64,000 nt of DNA. Source: Desulfovibrio sp. UIB00. Lineage in GTDB: Bacteria; Desulfobacterota; Desulfovibrionia; Desulfovibrionales; Desulfovibrionaceae. Location of the stretch: assembly GCF_022508225.1 (NCBI RefSeq), contig NZ_JAETXJ010000012.1, positions 1 to 64,000 on the forward strand, in the 5' to 3' direction. A program made the translations under genes and the position numbers. The number at the start of each line of letters is the position of its first letter. Position 1 is the stretch's first letter. Positions 45,722 through 55,312 of the stretch are shown here, one piece after another. Under the pieces are notes generated by a model. That model was not told the origin of the DNA and did no database searches. It saw only the letters and a program-made list of their open reading frames with translations.

Positions 45722-47328
45722 AGCTGTTCCGTCCTGAAGCGCCAGGGGCCACGCAGCGCGGCTGGGTCTTGTGCCTTGCTGCCGCACTAGGTCTGTGGCT
45801 GGGTTTTCCCAACGATCTTATCAACTTTCCTCCACTGGTGTTCCTGTGGCCTGTGGCGCTGGCATTGCTTGGCCGGGAGGCCGCAAGCCGCGCCATTGCC
45901 TTGCGCATGGGCTGGATTGGCACCATTGCGGGCGGCATGGCAGCGCTCTACTGGCTCACCCTGCCCGTACACAACGTGGGCGGCCTGCCCTGGCTGCTGG
46001 CCGTTCCCTGCGCGCTGTTCATCGTGACCTGCATTGGCAGTGCCGGCGGCCTGTTTGCCCTCGCGGCTCATATGTTCCGCCACAGGCCCGCCTGGGTGCA
46101 GGCCGTACTGCTTGGCCTCTTGTGGTATCTGCTTGAAGCAATCTATGCCCTTGCCCTGGGATTCCCCTGGCTGGACATGGCCGGGGCTTTGTCCCCCTGG
46201 CCCATACTGGTGCAGGCTGCGGACATGGTGGGCGGTTACGCCCTTACTGGAGTGTGGAGCATGGCGGCCCTGCTGTGCGGCCTTGCCTTTGCCTGCGGGC
46301 CCCGGCGCTTCTGCCCCGACCGCGCAAGCCTGATCCCCGGCCTTGTGCTCACGATTGCCCTGCTGTGCTACGGTGGCTGGCGGCTTTACGCCAACCCGAT
46401 GGTCACAGAGCCTACCGGGCCGGACAGCGTGGATGTGCTCTATGTGGAAGGCAACGTTGACCAGAACCAGAAGTGGGTTCCCGCTTTTCAGCGGCAGACT
46501 GTGGATCTGTATCTGGGCCTGACGTATCAGGGCCTTGCGCAAAAACCCGATGCCCGCCCCCTCATTGTGTGGCCGGAAACAGCCATGCCTTTCTTTTTTG
46601 AGGTTAATGCCCTGCATGCCCCGCGCATTCGCGAGCTGGCGGCCCGCAGCGGTAGCCCTCTGCTGTTTGGTGCGCCGGGCCTCGAGCGCCACCCAGGCAA
46701 AAAAGATCCCGATGTTTTCAACCGGGCCTTTTTACTGAACCCCAAGGGCGATACTGTCGGATATTACGACAAGGAACATCTGGTTCCCTTTGGCGAATAT
46801 CTGCCGGAATGGCTCAACTGGGGATTTCTGGAAGCATTGCTGCAAGGGGTTGGCGTGTACCAGACTGGCACCGCTGTCGCCCCGCTGCGGCAGGACAATC
46901 TTGCTCTGGGAATGCTCATCTGCTATGAGGGAATATTCCCGTGGCTTGCCCAGAACCGCGTGGCGGATGGGGCAAATATTCTTGTAGATATCAGCAATGA
47001 CGGCTGGTTTGGCAACACTCCGGCGGCACGGCAGCATCTCTACCTCACTGCCTTGCGGGCCGTGGAGCAGAACCGCTGGATATTGCGCGGCACCAACACG
47101 GGTATTTCTGTTGTGGTGGACCCGCGCGCCCGGCTGACCATGCACGGAGGCCAGTTCAAGGCTCAGGCCGTCTGGGGCAAGGCGGCGCTTGTGACTGCGC
47201 CAAGCCTGTTCCACAGTATTTCGCCCTGGCTTATGCCCGGGGCAGCCCTGGCATTTCTGGCCCTGCTGCTGCTCGGCCCCGGCGGCAGGTTTGCAAAAGA
47301 TCGCGACAAAGCCGCCAGCTGTTCCTGA
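45718..47328 (+). CDS. lnt: Apolipoprotein N-acyltransferase
   Basis: Lnt adds the third fatty acid to lipoproteins at the inner membrane, so that they can be sorted to the outer membrane. The 536-residue protein has about six N-terminal membrane helices and a periplasmic nitrilase-like domain. The catalytic triad is readable: Glu287 in WPETAMPF, Lys352 in YDKEHLVPFGEY and Cys402 in LICYEGIFP. A last helix lies near the C terminus. It starts inside the corC stop codon. Confidence 0.96.
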   Translation: MKLFRPEAPGATQRGWVLCLAAALGLWLGFPNDLINFPPLVFLWPVALALLGREAASRAIALRMGWIGTIAGGMAALYWLTLPVHNVGGLPWLLAVPCALFIVTCIGSAGGLFALAAHMFRHRPAWVQAVLLGLLWYLLEAIYALALGFPWLDMAGALSPWPILVQAADMVGGYALTGVWSMAALLCGLAFACGPRRFCPDRASLIPGLVLTIALLCYGGWRLYANPMVTEPTGPDSVDVLYVEGNVDQNQKWVPAFQRQTVDLYLGLTYQGLAQKPDARPLIVWPETAMPFFFEVNALHAPRIRELAARSGSPLLFGAPGLERHPGKKDPDVFNRAFLLNPKGDTVGYYDKEHLVPFGEYLPEWLNWGFLEALLQGVGVYQTGTAVAPLRQDNLALGMLICYEGIFPWLAQNRVADGANILVDISNDGWFGNTPAARQHLYLTALRAVEQNRWILRGTNTGISVVVDPRARLTMHGGQFKAQAVWGKAALVTAPSLFHSISPWLMPGAALAFLALLLLGPGGRFAKDRDKAASCS

Positions 47329-47352
47329 TTTTTTGGTCTTGCGCGGTCAACG

Positions 47353-47394
47353 CCGCGCGCATGGGGAGGTGCATCCTCCCGGTTGCGCGGTTTT
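47353..47394 (+). terminator. Possible terminator between lnt and prfB
   Basis: A two-part hairpin: outer arms CCGCGC and GCGCGG (47353-47358, 47385-47390) enclose an inner stem GGGAGG / CCTCCC (47364-47380) with loop TGCAT. TTTTA follows. It sits 25 bases past lnt and 40 bases before prfB. The interrupted stem makes it less certain than the others. Confidence 0.5.
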
Positions 47395-47434
47395 ACGCCT
47401 CAGACCATTCACCTTAACCCCCATAGTATCCACA

Positions 47435-48548
47435 ATGTTGCAACTCAGTGATCTGCGCGCCGCATGCCAGCCCCTTTCCCAACGTTTCGCCACCCTCTGG
47501 GGGCGTCTTTGACGTTGCCGCCAGCCAGAAGCGCCTGCAGGACATCGAACACGAAATTTCCCGCCCCGGCGCATGGGACAATCCCGAAGCGCTGACTCCT
47601 GTTTTGCAGGAAAAAAGGCGTCTTGAAGAAGAAATTGAGCGTCTCAGCCGCCTCAAGACTTGCCACGACGACATGAACGAATGGCTGGCCCTGGCCTCTG
47701 AAAGCGAAGACCCCGAAGCTCTGGAATCCCTTGACCAGCAGAACCGCGATCTTGCCGCCCTGCTGGACGAAACCGAGCTTGTCATGCTGCTTTCCGGCGA
47801 GGAAGACAATCAGGACGCCATCCTTGAAATCCACCCCGGCGCTGGCGGCACAGAGTCGCAGGACTGGGCCGAAATGCTGCTGCGCATGTATACCCGCTGG
47901 GCCGCGCGCCACAAGTACACAGTGGAAGAGCTGGACTACCTGCCGGGCGACGAGGCGGGCGTTAAAAGCGTTACCCTGCGCATTGCCGGGCCGCATGCCT
48001 TTGGCTTTCTCAAAAGCGAGCGCGGCATCCACCGACTTATCCGTATTTCGCCTTTCGATTCATCGGGCCGCCGCCACACCTCCTTTGCATCTGTGGATGT
48101 GATCCCCGACGTGGGCAACGATATTGAGCTGGACATCAAGGAATCCGACATCCGCGTGGATATTTTCCGCTCCAGCGGCCCCGGCGGGCAGAGCGTCAAC
48201 ACCACAAGTTCTGCCGTGCGCGTGACCCATATTCCCACAGGTGTTACTGCCCAGTGCCAGAACGAAAAATCTCAGCACCACAACAAGGACACGGCCATGC
48301 GCGTTTTGCGCGCCCGCCTCTACAACATCGAGCTGCAAAAACGCGATGCTGAGCGGCAGGCGGAATACGCTGGCAAGGACGCCATCGCCTTTGGCAGCCA
48401 GATCCGCACGTACACCTTGCAGCCCTACAGGCTGGTCAAGGATCACCGCACCGGCTCCGAAGCCGGAGATGTGGAAGGCGTTTTGAACGGTCAGATCGAC
48501 CAGTTCCAACACGATTACCTGCTGCACCGCCATGAGCAACAACGCTGA
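47435..48548 (+). CDS. prfB: Peptide chain release factor 2, with programmed +1 frameshift
   Basis: RF2 reads UAA and UGA stop codons. Translation starts at ATG 47435 and reaches an in-frame TGA at codon 26 (47510-47512). A +1 shift at CTT TGA C continues in the frame starting GAC 47511 and runs to 48548, giving 370 residues. The numbering then matches E. coli RF2 exactly: the stop-recognition tripeptide SPF at 205-207 and the peptidyl-hydrolysis motif GGQ at 250-252. SPF rather than PxT identifies RF2, not RF1. An open frame beginning at 47448 gives the same body with an artificial N terminus. No clear ribosome site precedes the ATG. The next gene starts inside the last 17 bases. Confidence 0.96.
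47498..47513 (+). promoter_or_regulatory. RF2 autoregulatory frameshift site
   Basis: TGGGGG-CGT-CTT-TGA-C has an internal Shine-Dalgarno-like G run three bases before the slippery CTT and the in-frame TGA, with the same spacing as the E. coli site. Low RF2 delays termination at TGA and favours the shift, so the protein controls its own synthesis. Confidence 0.93.
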
Positions 48549-49329
48549 TTTTGACGCACTTGCCAACGAGCTGCTTGCCTTGCGGCAGGCAGACGGTACA
48601 GCTTCGCGCAGCAGCGGCGAATCTGTGCTGGTGGCTCGGCTGCTGCCGGGTTTCAACGTCAGCAGGTGGCAGGAATTTTTGCGCCGCTACCCCACAGGGC
48701 GCTGGTGCGCCCTGCCTGCCAGCCCCGGCCTTTTGCCGGAACTTGGCGGCGGCCCCAGCAATGCCCCCGGGCACCTTGCCCACCTGCTCATGGCCGAGAT
48801 GTTTACGGTACAGATAAGCCGCGAACTCTTGCGCCTTTCCCGTACCGGGGGCGATCTGGCGGTGATTGAAGCTGTTATTTTGGACAAGGCGCATCTGGAC
48901 GAGGCCTCGGTTCAGGCGCTGGAAACCCTGCTTGTGGACTGCCTGCGGCAGTGCCGCGAGGAATGCGACACCCTTGGCTGTACCGGCCTTGGGCGCTTTG
49001 CCCTGCTCTTGCCCGGCGTCAGCGTGCTGCGCGCACGCCTGATGGCCGAGCAGATTCAAAAAATCTTTGCTGTCCGCGTAGCGGAAATTCCCATTGCCAG
49101 CAAAAGCAGGCATGCGGCAAAGGCCAATTGCGCCTTGGGCATAGCCTGCGCCGATCAGGGGGGCAGACCAACCCCCGAGGCCCTGCTGGGCAAGGCCGCA
49201 CAGGCCACGGACGAGGCTCTGGCCCAGAAACACGGCCACATTTGCATAGCGGGTGGTGCAGCCCTTGACGCCAGAACCACCCTTGTACATTCCAGCGAAA
49301 AACGATTTCTCTTCTTTGGGGGAAACTGA
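48532..49329 (+). CDS. Protein with degenerate GGDEF-like domain
   Basis: A 265-residue soluble protein. The segment from about 90 to 240 follows the diguanylate cyclase fold pattern (helix with RELLRLSRTGGDLAV, strand VIEAVILDKAHLDEASVQALETLLVDCLRQ, then LGCTGLGRFALLLPGVS...ARLMAEQIQKI). The GGDEF signature itself is replaced by TGLGRF, so it should not make c-di-GMP. It could bind a nucleotide or partner. It overlaps prfB by 17 bases and the next gene by 1 base (TGATG), so it is probably translated with the FlhG-like ATPase. The family assignment is by pattern only. Confidence 0.68.
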   Translation: MSNNADFDALANELLALRQADGTASRSSGESVLVARLLPGFNVSRWQEFLRRYPTGRWCALPASPGLLPELGGGPSNAPGHLAHLLMAEMFTVQISRELLRLSRTGGDLAVIEAVILDKAHLDEASVQALETLLVDCLRQCREECDTLGCTGLGRFALLLPGVSVLRARLMAEQIQKIFAVRVAEIPIASKSRHAAKANCALGIACADQGGRPTPEALLGKAAQATDEALAQKHGHICIAGGAALDARTTLVHSSEKRFLFFGGN

Positions 49330-50141
49330 TGGCAAATACGACATTGAGCGTTGCCCTGCTGAGCGGCAAAGGCGGGGTGGGCAAAACAAACATGTCGCTC
49401 AATATAGCCTGCGCCCTGCACCAGCAGGGATTTAAAACCCTGTTGATGGACTGCGATCTGGGCCTTGCGAACCTTGACGTGCTGCTTGGCATTACGCCGG
49501 AAGGCAACCTCCAGACAGCCCTCTTGGGCGAAGCCGATGTATCGGACGTGCTCTGCCAGATTGATGGTGAGGATTTTGCCGTGCTGCCCGCAGCGTCTGG
49601 TGTGCCGGAACTGACCGAGCTGCAACCCGAGGCGCGCGACCTGCTGCTCTCCCGGCTGGAACCTGTGCTGCACAAATATGATTTTGTTTTCATGGATATC
49701 GGCGCAGGCATTTCCGGCACAGTGCAGACCTTTGCCGCCATGGCCTCGGTGCGTGTTGTTGTCATCACGCCCGAGCCTACGTCCCTGACCGACAGCTACG
49801 CCCTCATCAAGGTGCTCAACAGCCGTTACGGCCTGCGCGACTTCATGGTGCTGGTCAATCAGGCCACCTCCCAGGCCGAGGCAAAATCTTCATTCGACAA
49901 ACTTTCCGGCGCGTGCAAACATTTTCTGCACATAGAGCCTGTTTTGCTGGGGCATGTGCGCTCCGACAAAAAATTGCCAGAGGCAGTCTGCCTGCAAAAG
50001 CCGCTGATGATGCACTCTCCGGGCAGCCCCGCTGCGCTGGATTTGCAGAATATGGCCTCGCGCTTGCAGCGCATCAGGCTGGGAATGCTTGACTGGCTTG
50101 GATCGCGCAACATTTTGCAGCCGGTTCCGGTTCAGGACTAG
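49329..50141 (+). CDS. FlhG/MinD-family ATPase
   Basis: A 270-residue deviant-Walker ATPase: SGKGGVGKTNMSLN (P-loop 13-20 with the signature Lys14), MDCDLGLANLDVLLG, the DIGAGISG switch and VLVNQATSQAEA. The lack of a long MinD-type switch region and the overall sequence fit FlhG/YlxH, which sets flagellar number and place. No flagellar gene is adjacent here, so MinD-like or other positioning roles remain open. The coupled degenerate GGDEF-like protein and a nearby PilZ protein hint at a c-di-GMP link to motility. Confidence 0.85.
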   Translation: MANTTLSVALLSGKGGVGKTNMSLNIACALHQQGFKTLLMDCDLGLANLDVLLGITPEGNLQTALLGEADVSDVLCQIDGEDFAVLPAASGVPELTELQPEARDLLLSRLEPVLHKYDFVFMDIGAGISGTVQTFAAMASVRVVVITPEPTSLTDSYALIKVLNSRYGLRDFMVLVNQATSQAEAKSSFDKLSGACKHFLHIEPVLLGHVRSDKKLPEAVCLQKPLMMHSPGSPAALDLQNMASRLQRIRLGMLDWLGSRNILQPVPVQD

Positions 50142-50201
50142 ATTTTTTGTCAAACTGTTTACCTTGTCTGAGAAAAGGTATAGGGTTGAATTACTAATAA
50201 A

Positions 50202-50228
50202 TGCCCGACGTTGTCGCCCTGTCGGGCA
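50202..50228 (+). other. Hairpin upstream of the HU gene
   Basis: TGCCCGAC (50202-50209) pairs with GTCGGGCA (50221-50228) around 11 bases, with no T run. It probably lies in the 5' leader of the HU mRNA. Confidence 0.4.
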
Positions 50229-50255
50229 AACTTGTAACGCGGTCACGGAGGCATG

Positions 50256-50531
50256 ATGAACAAGAGCGAGCTTATCAAGGCACTGGCCGACGAAACCAAC
50301 ATTCCTCTGGACGACGCGTCGTTGGTGGTCAACACCTTCTTCGACGCAATGAAAAAATCTCTGCTTTCCGGAGAGCGTATTGAAATACGCGGCTTCGGCA
50401 GCTTCAAAATCAAGGAGTACGAAGGCTACGCTGGCCGCAATCCTAAAACCGGCGAAAGCGTCGTTGTTGAATCGAAACGCCTGCCCTTTTTCCGAGCGGG
50501 CAAGGAATTGAAAGAATTTATCAATCAGTAA
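50256..50531 (+). CDS. HU/IHF-family DNA-binding protein
   Basis: A 91-residue nucleoid protein that bends DNA as a dimer. Family motifs are NKSELIKALADETN at the start, RIEIRGFGSFKIKEYEG, the beta-arm tip GRNPKTGE and FRAGKELKEFIN. The basic arm and IRGFGSF block are shared by HU and IHF; I cannot separate them by eye. Two ATGs are adjacent: the second (50256) has GGAGG 4 bases upstream while the first leaves only 1 base, so I use the second. The 5' leader has a small hairpin. Confidence 0.92.
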   Translation: MNKSELIKALADETNIPLDDASLVVNTFFDAMKKSLLSGERIEIRGFGSFKIKEYEGYAGRNPKTGESVVVESKRLPFFRAGKELKEFINQ

Positions 50532-50647
50532 GGCCGTAACGCGCTGCCGAACCTGAGGCCCGTGCGGGGCCGCCTGCCTGCGAGGGCCAAACCTTCGCGC
50601 GGGCTTTTGTTCGCTTTTTGCAGCGCGCTGACACACAGGAGTCTGTA

Positions 50648-51526
50648 ATGCAATTTTCAGGTGCATTGACCGCGCTTGTAACCCCGTTCAAGAACAACGC
50701 TCTGGACGAAGAAGCATACCGCGCATTTATTGAACACCAGATCAGCGAAGGCATTCACGGTCTGGTTCCCTGCGGCACCACGGGCGAATCCGCCACCCTG
50801 ACCCATGAGGAACACGAAAGGGTCATTGAAATATGCATAGATCAGGTCAAGGGGCGTGTTCCGGTACTGGCGGGCGCGGGTTCCAACAACACCATGGAAG
50901 CCATCCGCCTGACCAAGTTTGCGCAAAAGGCCGGGGCCGACGGCGCGCTGCTCATCACCCCCTATTACAACAAGCCCACTCAGGAAGGCCTGTACCAGCA
51001 CTTCAAGGCCATTGCCCAGGCAGTGGACATGCCCCTGGTGCCCTACAACGTGCCGGGTCGCACGGGTTGCAATCTGCTGCCCGCCACTCTGGCCCGTATG
51101 GCGCACGACTTTCCCAACATTGTGGGCGTCAAGGAAGCCACCGGCGACCTGATTCAGGGCAGCCGCGTACTTGAAAGCTGCCCCGAAAACTTCAGCGTTC
51201 TCTCCGGCGATGACTTTACCGCTCTGCCCCTCATGGCGCTTGGCGGCAAGGGTATCATTTCCGTTACCTCAAATCTTGTGCCAGGGCGCGTAGCAGACAT
51301 GTGCAATGCCTTCAACAAGGGCGACCTCAAGGAAGCTGCGCGCATCCATCACGCGCTCTTCCCCCTGCACGATGCCCTGTTTTTTGAGAGCAATCCCATT
51401 CCGGCCAAGACGGCCCTTGCGCTCATGGGCCGCATGGAAGCGGAAATCCGCCTGCCCTTGTGCCCCATGGCCGAGAGCACCAAACAAAAACTCATTGAAG
51501 TGCTGCGCCAGCAGAACCTCATCTAG
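50648..51526 (+). CDS. dapA: 4-hydroxy-tetrahydrodipicolinate synthase
   Basis: DapA condenses pyruvate with aspartate semialdehyde, the first step of lysine and diaminopimelate synthesis. The 292-residue enzyme keeps all active-site residues: Thr44-Thr45 in CGTTGESAT, Tyr133 and Arg138 in PYNVPGRTG and the Schiff-base Lys162 in VKEATGD. AGGAG precedes the ATG. A strong terminator follows. It lies 116 bases after the HU gene and may have its own promoter. Confidence 0.97.
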   Translation: MQFSGALTALVTPFKNNALDEEAYRAFIEHQISEGIHGLVPCGTTGESATLTHEEHERVIEICIDQVKGRVPVLAGAGSNNTMEAIRLTKFAQKAGADGALLITPYYNKPTQEGLYQHFKAIAQAVDMPLVPYNVPGRTGCNLLPATLARMAHDFPNIVGVKEATGDLIQGSRVLESCPENFSVLSGDDFTALPLMALGGKGIISVTSNLVPGRVADMCNAFNKGDLKEAARIHHALFPLHDALFFESNPIPAKTALALMGRMEAEIRLPLCPMAESTKQKLIEVLRQQNLI

Positions 51527-51547
51527 CCTTGTTGCATCAGATATGAC

Positions 51548-51580
51548 AAAGCCCCCGAGCCTCGCAGGTTCGGGGGCTTT
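51548..51580. terminator. Bidirectional terminator between dapA and phoU
   Basis: An 11-bp stem, AAAGCCCCCGA with TCGGGGGCTTT, encloses an 11-base loop. The A and T ends of the stem serve both directions, fitting the convergent genes dapA and phoU. Confidence 0.85.
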
Positions 51581-51609
51581 TGCGTTCAGCCTGCAATAAC
51601 AGTCTGATA

Positions 51610-52437
51610 TCAGGCGCGGTCTTCAGGGCCAGCGGTATCGTCTGCCGCATCATCAGCCGCATCGTCTGCGTCCGCGTGCATGGCGGAAACCGACGAGGTA
51701 CTGGACGCGAAGTCAGCCATACCAGCTGACTGGACCGCGCCGCCAGTGCGCGCCCCTTCGCCGCGTTCTTCACTCTTGTGCTTCACGCTTTCGCCCTGGC
51801 TGATAAAGTAGACCTGCTCCGCAATGTTGATGGAACGCCGCCACACGCGTGTAAGCGAGCGGGTCACAAGTATGATGTGCATGGCCTGATAGGGATCCAG
51901 CGAGGCATCAGGGTCAGAAAGGCTTTCCATAATCTGCTGGATGATGCGCACTTCGCTTTGCACGGCTTCTTCATCACCGCGCAGCATATGCAGGGCGTCT
52001 TGCGCATTGTTTTCACGGAACACACGCACGGCGCGGTCAAAAGCCTCGCTGGCCTTGTAGTACATTTCGCGCACATGGGGGATCACCCCAAAGCCAGGCT
52101 TGTCCTGCATCAAAATAGCCTGCTCGGCCATGCTCACGGCTTCGTCGCCAATGCGCTCAAGATCAACCACCATACGCAGAGCGCTGACCACAAAACGCAG
52201 ATCTCCGGCAACGGGCTGTGTGCGGGCAAGCAGTTGCAGGGCCATCTCGTCAATTTCATTTTCCAGAGCGTCAATGGCGGCATCGTTTTCAATGACTGAT
52301 GCCGCGCGGCCCGGATCACCAGCCGCCATGGCCTTGCCGGCGTCTTCCAGGGCAATGCCCACGCTGGCGCACATGACCAGCAGCCTGGTGCGCAGTGATA
52401 CGAGCAGTTGTTGCAAATAATTGGCCTGTTGCTGCAT
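51610..52437 (-). CDS. phoU: Phosphate transport regulator PhoU
   Basis: PhoU links the Pst transporter to the PhoR-PhoB system and represses the regulon when phosphate is ample. The first 215 residues form two PhoU helical repeats; metal-binding-type motifs are ERIGDEAVSMAEQ in the first and a diverged VWRRSINIAEQVYFI in the second. The last 60 residues are an unusual tail, Ser/Gly-rich then strongly acidic with Asp-Ala-Asp repeats, absent from typical PhoU of about 220-240 residues. It is the last gene of the phoB-phoR-pstB-phoU series. Confidence 0.93.
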   Translation of the reverse strand: MQQQANYLQQLLVSLRTRLLVMCASVGIALEDAGKAMAAGDPGRAASVIENDAAIDALENEIDEMALQLLARTQPVAGDLRFVVSALRMVVDLERIGDEAVSMAEQAILMQDKPGFGVIPHVREMYYKASEAFDRAVRVFRENNAQDALHMLRGDEEAVQSEVRIIQQIMESLSDPDASLDPYQAMHIILVTRSLTRVWRRSINIAEQVYFISQGESVKHKSEERGEGARTGGAVQSAGMADFASSTSSVSAMHADADDAADDAADDTAGPEDRA

Positions 52438-52543
52438 GATCGTTCTCCCGGAACAATTACGCTTGAATGTGAACTGCCCGCGCTCTCAAGTGCGCGCTGG
52501 CAGCGCCTGAACATGACGGCCTGACGGCTGCGAGAGCAGGCGG

Positions 52544-53299
52544 TTAGCCAAAACGGCCTGTAATATAATCTTCCGTCTGCTTCTTGGCCGGTCTGGTGAA
52601 CATGACATCCGTGGCGTTGTGTTCAATAAGCCTGCCCATGTAAAAAAATGCCGTGTAGTCAGAAACGCGGGCCGCCTGTTGCATGTTGTGCGTAACAATG
52701 ATGATGGAAAGCGATTCGCGCAATTCGCGGATACTTTCTTCAATCTTTTGCGTGGCGATGGGGTCAAGGGCGCTGGCGGGTTCGTCCATAAGCAGCACTT
52801 CCGGCTCCACAGCCAGGGCGCGGGCAATGCACAGGCGCTGCTGCTGCCCGCCGGAAAGCCCAAGCGCCGGGCTTTGCAGGCGGTCTTTGACTTCTTCAAA
52901 AATGGCGGCCCGGCGCAGGGAAAGTTCCACTTTTTCAGCAATCAGGCTTTCGTCCCGCAGGCCATTGACGCGCAGGCCGTAGGCCACGTTTTCGTAAATG
53001 GTTTTAGGGAAGGGATTGGGCTTCTGAAAGACCATGCCCACGCGGCAGCGCAGCGAAACCACATCTGTATCGGGACGGTTCACGTCCTGACCATCCAGAA
53101 GGATTTCGCCTTCTACGCGCGCGCCGGGAACAAGGTCGTTCATGCGATTCAGACAGCGCAGAAAGGTTGATTTGCCACAGCCCGAGGGGCCAATCAGGGC
53201 CGTAACCCTGCGCGGCTCAAAATTCAGGCTTACTTCGTGCAGGGCCTTGTTTTGCCCGTAGTATACACTGACGTTGCGTGCCAGCAGATGCTCGTTCAT
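52544..53299 (-). CDS. pstB: Phosphate ABC transporter ATPase PstB
   Basis: The ATPase of the high-affinity phosphate importer, 251 residues. Walker A GPSGCGKS is at about 37-44, the PstB-specific [20 protein letters not shown], signature [15 protein letters not shown], Walker [15 protein letters not shown] and THNMQQA for the H-loop. It belongs with the permease genes pstC and pstA, yet lies on the other strand, overlapping phoR by 4 bases (ATGA) and 106 bases before phoU. Confidence 0.97.
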   Translation of the reverse strand: MNEHLLARNVSVYYGQNKALHEVSLNFEPRRVTALIGPSGCGKSTFLRCLNRMNDLVPGARVEGEILLDGQDVNRPDTDVVSLRCRVGMVFQKPNPFPKTIYENVAYGLRVNGLRDESLIAEKVELSLRRAAIFEEVKDRLQSPALGLSGGQQQRLCIARALAVEPEVLLMDEPASALDPIATQKIEESIRELRESLSIIIVTHNMQQAARVSDYTAFFYMGRLIEHNATDVMFTRPAKKQTEDYITGRFG

Positions 53300-55185
53300 G
53301 AAAGTGCCGCTCCGTAAACGGAAGATAGGGTGAAAACAAGGGCCGTGCTGCCGTCCTGCGCCGGGCTTTCCGCCCGGATGCGGCCACCGTGCCGTTCAAC
53401 AATGTGTTTGCAGATGGCCAGGCCAAGACCGGTAGTTGCCTGCCCCCTGTGCCGCTCCACCTGATAAAAACGTTCAAAAATGCGCTCCAGATCGGCCTTG
53501 GGAATACCGGGGCCGTCATCCACCACGCGAAAGACCACATCCGGGCCGCTCACGCGCGCGCTGATGCGCACATCGCCGCCTTCCGGCGCGTAACGTCCCG
53601 CGTTTTCAATAAGGTTTCTGAACACCTGCGCCAGATGCGGCTGGCTTGCCATCACGCGGCAGTCTTCGGGGATATCCACAACCACCGAACACTTCCGGCG
53701 CTCAAGCACTTCGCGGCACATACCCGTTGCCTGCGATACGGCATCGCGCGGATCCATGGGGCTGAGTTCCAGACTGCCTGTCTTGCCCTCCAGTCGGGCA
53801 AGGGTGAGCAGATCATCCACCATACGGCTAAGGCAAACCCCGTGTTTCAGAATGATTTCGCCAAAGCGGCGACATTCTGGCGAGGCATCCAAGCTGATAA
53901 GGGTTTCAGCATAGCCCTGAATGGCTGTCAGCGGGGTGCGCAGCTCATGCGACACATTGGCCACAAAATCGCGGCGCACGCGCTCCAGGCGCATAAGCTC
54001 GGTAATATCGTGGAATACCGCCACCGCGCCCACGCCGGTCTGGCCCAGATGCTCAAGGCCGCAGGGGCGGGAGATGCAAACCGACATGACCTGTCCGGAC
54101 GAAAGCTCAAGTTGCAGATACCGCTGCTCCCGATTGAGTGTTGGATCTTCGCCTGTAGAAGCGCTCTCGTGTTCCGCAGCGAAGGCACCACTGTTTTGTA
54201 CCGCGTCTGCCGGGGTTGCCCCAGAACTGTGCGCAGAACCTGGCGCAGAAACGGGTACCGGGCAGGCGGCCATGGCGGCATCCACAGCGGCCTGCAACTG
54301 CGGCGAAGGAATGACTTCCACCACCTGCGCGCCCAAGGCCGATGCCGCAGCAGGAAATTCACGAGCCAACGCGCGGTTGCAGCGGCGAATGCGCCCGTGC
54401 GGGCCCAGCACCAGTACGCCGTCGCTCATGGTTTCCAGTATGCTTTCAAGCTGGGCCGTCTGCTCCGCTGCCGTGCGCACATGGTCTTCAATATTCTCGG
54501 CCATACGGTTCACGGCTTCAGCCAGCGGGGCAAATTCCCTGCCGGGAATGCGCCGCAAACGCCGCTGAAAATTCCCCAGTGAAATGGCTTCCACCACAGA
54601 GACCATCTGTGAAAGTGAATTGCGCAGCGCGCCGGAGAGCAGGCCCGCGAGAATCAGCGAGAGCACCAGCGTTACAATGCCGATTCTGGTAAATACAGCT
54701 ACGCGACTTTCAATTTCCTGTTGCAGGTTGTTCAGCGGCAGGGCAATACGCAGCAGCCGCGCGTCATTCACGCGCACCGAGGCATACGCCATATCTGTGC
54801 CCAGCGTACCGCTCGAACGCACGGAATATCCCTGCCCGCCCTGCATGGCAGCCCGTACCTCCGGCCTGTCCGCATGGTTGTCGAGCTTGGAAACCGGCTG
54901 CGCGCCCGGCGCAGTGTCGGCCAGCACGTTGCCGTTGTTGTCAAGGAGCGAAAGCCGTTCCTGCGGCATTTGCAGTATGCCTGCCAGCTCGCGCAGGCCC
55001 TCAGGGTTCGCCCCTGCCTTGTCAAGAATGGCGGCAGACAGCGTAGTTTCGCGCAGCAGCCTTTCACGGGCCGCGTCAACCTGGCTCTGCTCAAAGGAAG
55101 CCCTGCCGTAATAAACGGCTATTCCCGAAGCAATGAGCGCTGCGGCAAGCACGCTGCAAAAAATTCGTGTTCTGAAAGAAAGCAT
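53296..55185 (-). CDS. phoR: Phosphate regulon sensor histidine kinase PhoR
   Basis: A 629-residue membrane kinase: first helix at about 5-24, an extracytoplasmic domain of about 130 residues, second helix at about 160-180, a HAMP-like linker, a PAS domain (about 245-400, with a long Ser/Ala-rich insert) and the kinase core. The phospho-accepting His is in [20 protein letters not shown], followed by [14 protein letters not shown] and [36 protein letters not shown]. The start is taken at 55185 (first helix follows at once); a Met 7 codons upstream is possible. It lies 127 bases after phoB. The extracytoplasmic domain is larger than in E. coli PhoR, so it may sense more directly. Confidence 0.92.
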   Translation of the reverse strand: MLSFRTRIFCSVLAAALIASGIAVYYGRASFEQSQVDAARERLLRETTLSAAILDKAGANPEGLRELAGILQMPQERLSLLDNNGNVLADTAPGAQPVSKLDNHADRPEVRAAMQGGQGYSVRSSGTLGTDMAYASVRVNDARLLRIALPLNNLQQEIESRVAVFTRIGIVTLVLSLILAGLLSGALRNSLSQMVSVVEAISLGNFQRRLRRIPGREFAPLAEAVNRMAENIEDHVRTAAEQTAQLESILETMSDGVLVLGPHGRIRRCNRALAREFPAAASALGAQVVEVIPSPQLQAAVDAAMAACPVPVSAPGSAHSSGATPADAVQNSGAFAAEHESASTGEDPTLNREQRYLQLELSSGQVMSVCISRPCGLEHLGQTGVGAVAVFHDITELMRLERVRRDFVANVSHELRTPLTAIQGYAETLISLDASPECRRFGEIILKHGVCLSRMVDDLLTLARLEGKTGSLELSPMDPRDAVSQATGMCREVLERRKCSVVVDIPEDCRVMASQPHLAQVFRNLIENAGRYAPEGGDVRISARVSGPDVVFRVVDDGPGIPKADLERIFERFYQVERHRGQATTGLGLAICKHIVERHGGRIRAESPAQDGSTALVFTLSSVYGAALS

Positions 55186-55312
55186 GGTTTTTCTCGCTCG
55201 TAACATGCTGTCGTGGGCAATTACATTTTAAGGATGTGCAACCTCAAAACGATCAAACGATGACACTGTCGGCCATCAGCCAGGCATACCGCCCTGTTCC
55301 CGTCGCTGCGCC

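Noticed and set aside
47435-47512. prfB as a pseudogene because of the in-frame TGA
   Set aside because: The stop sits in the exact RF2 frameshift context and the downstream frame is fully conserved.
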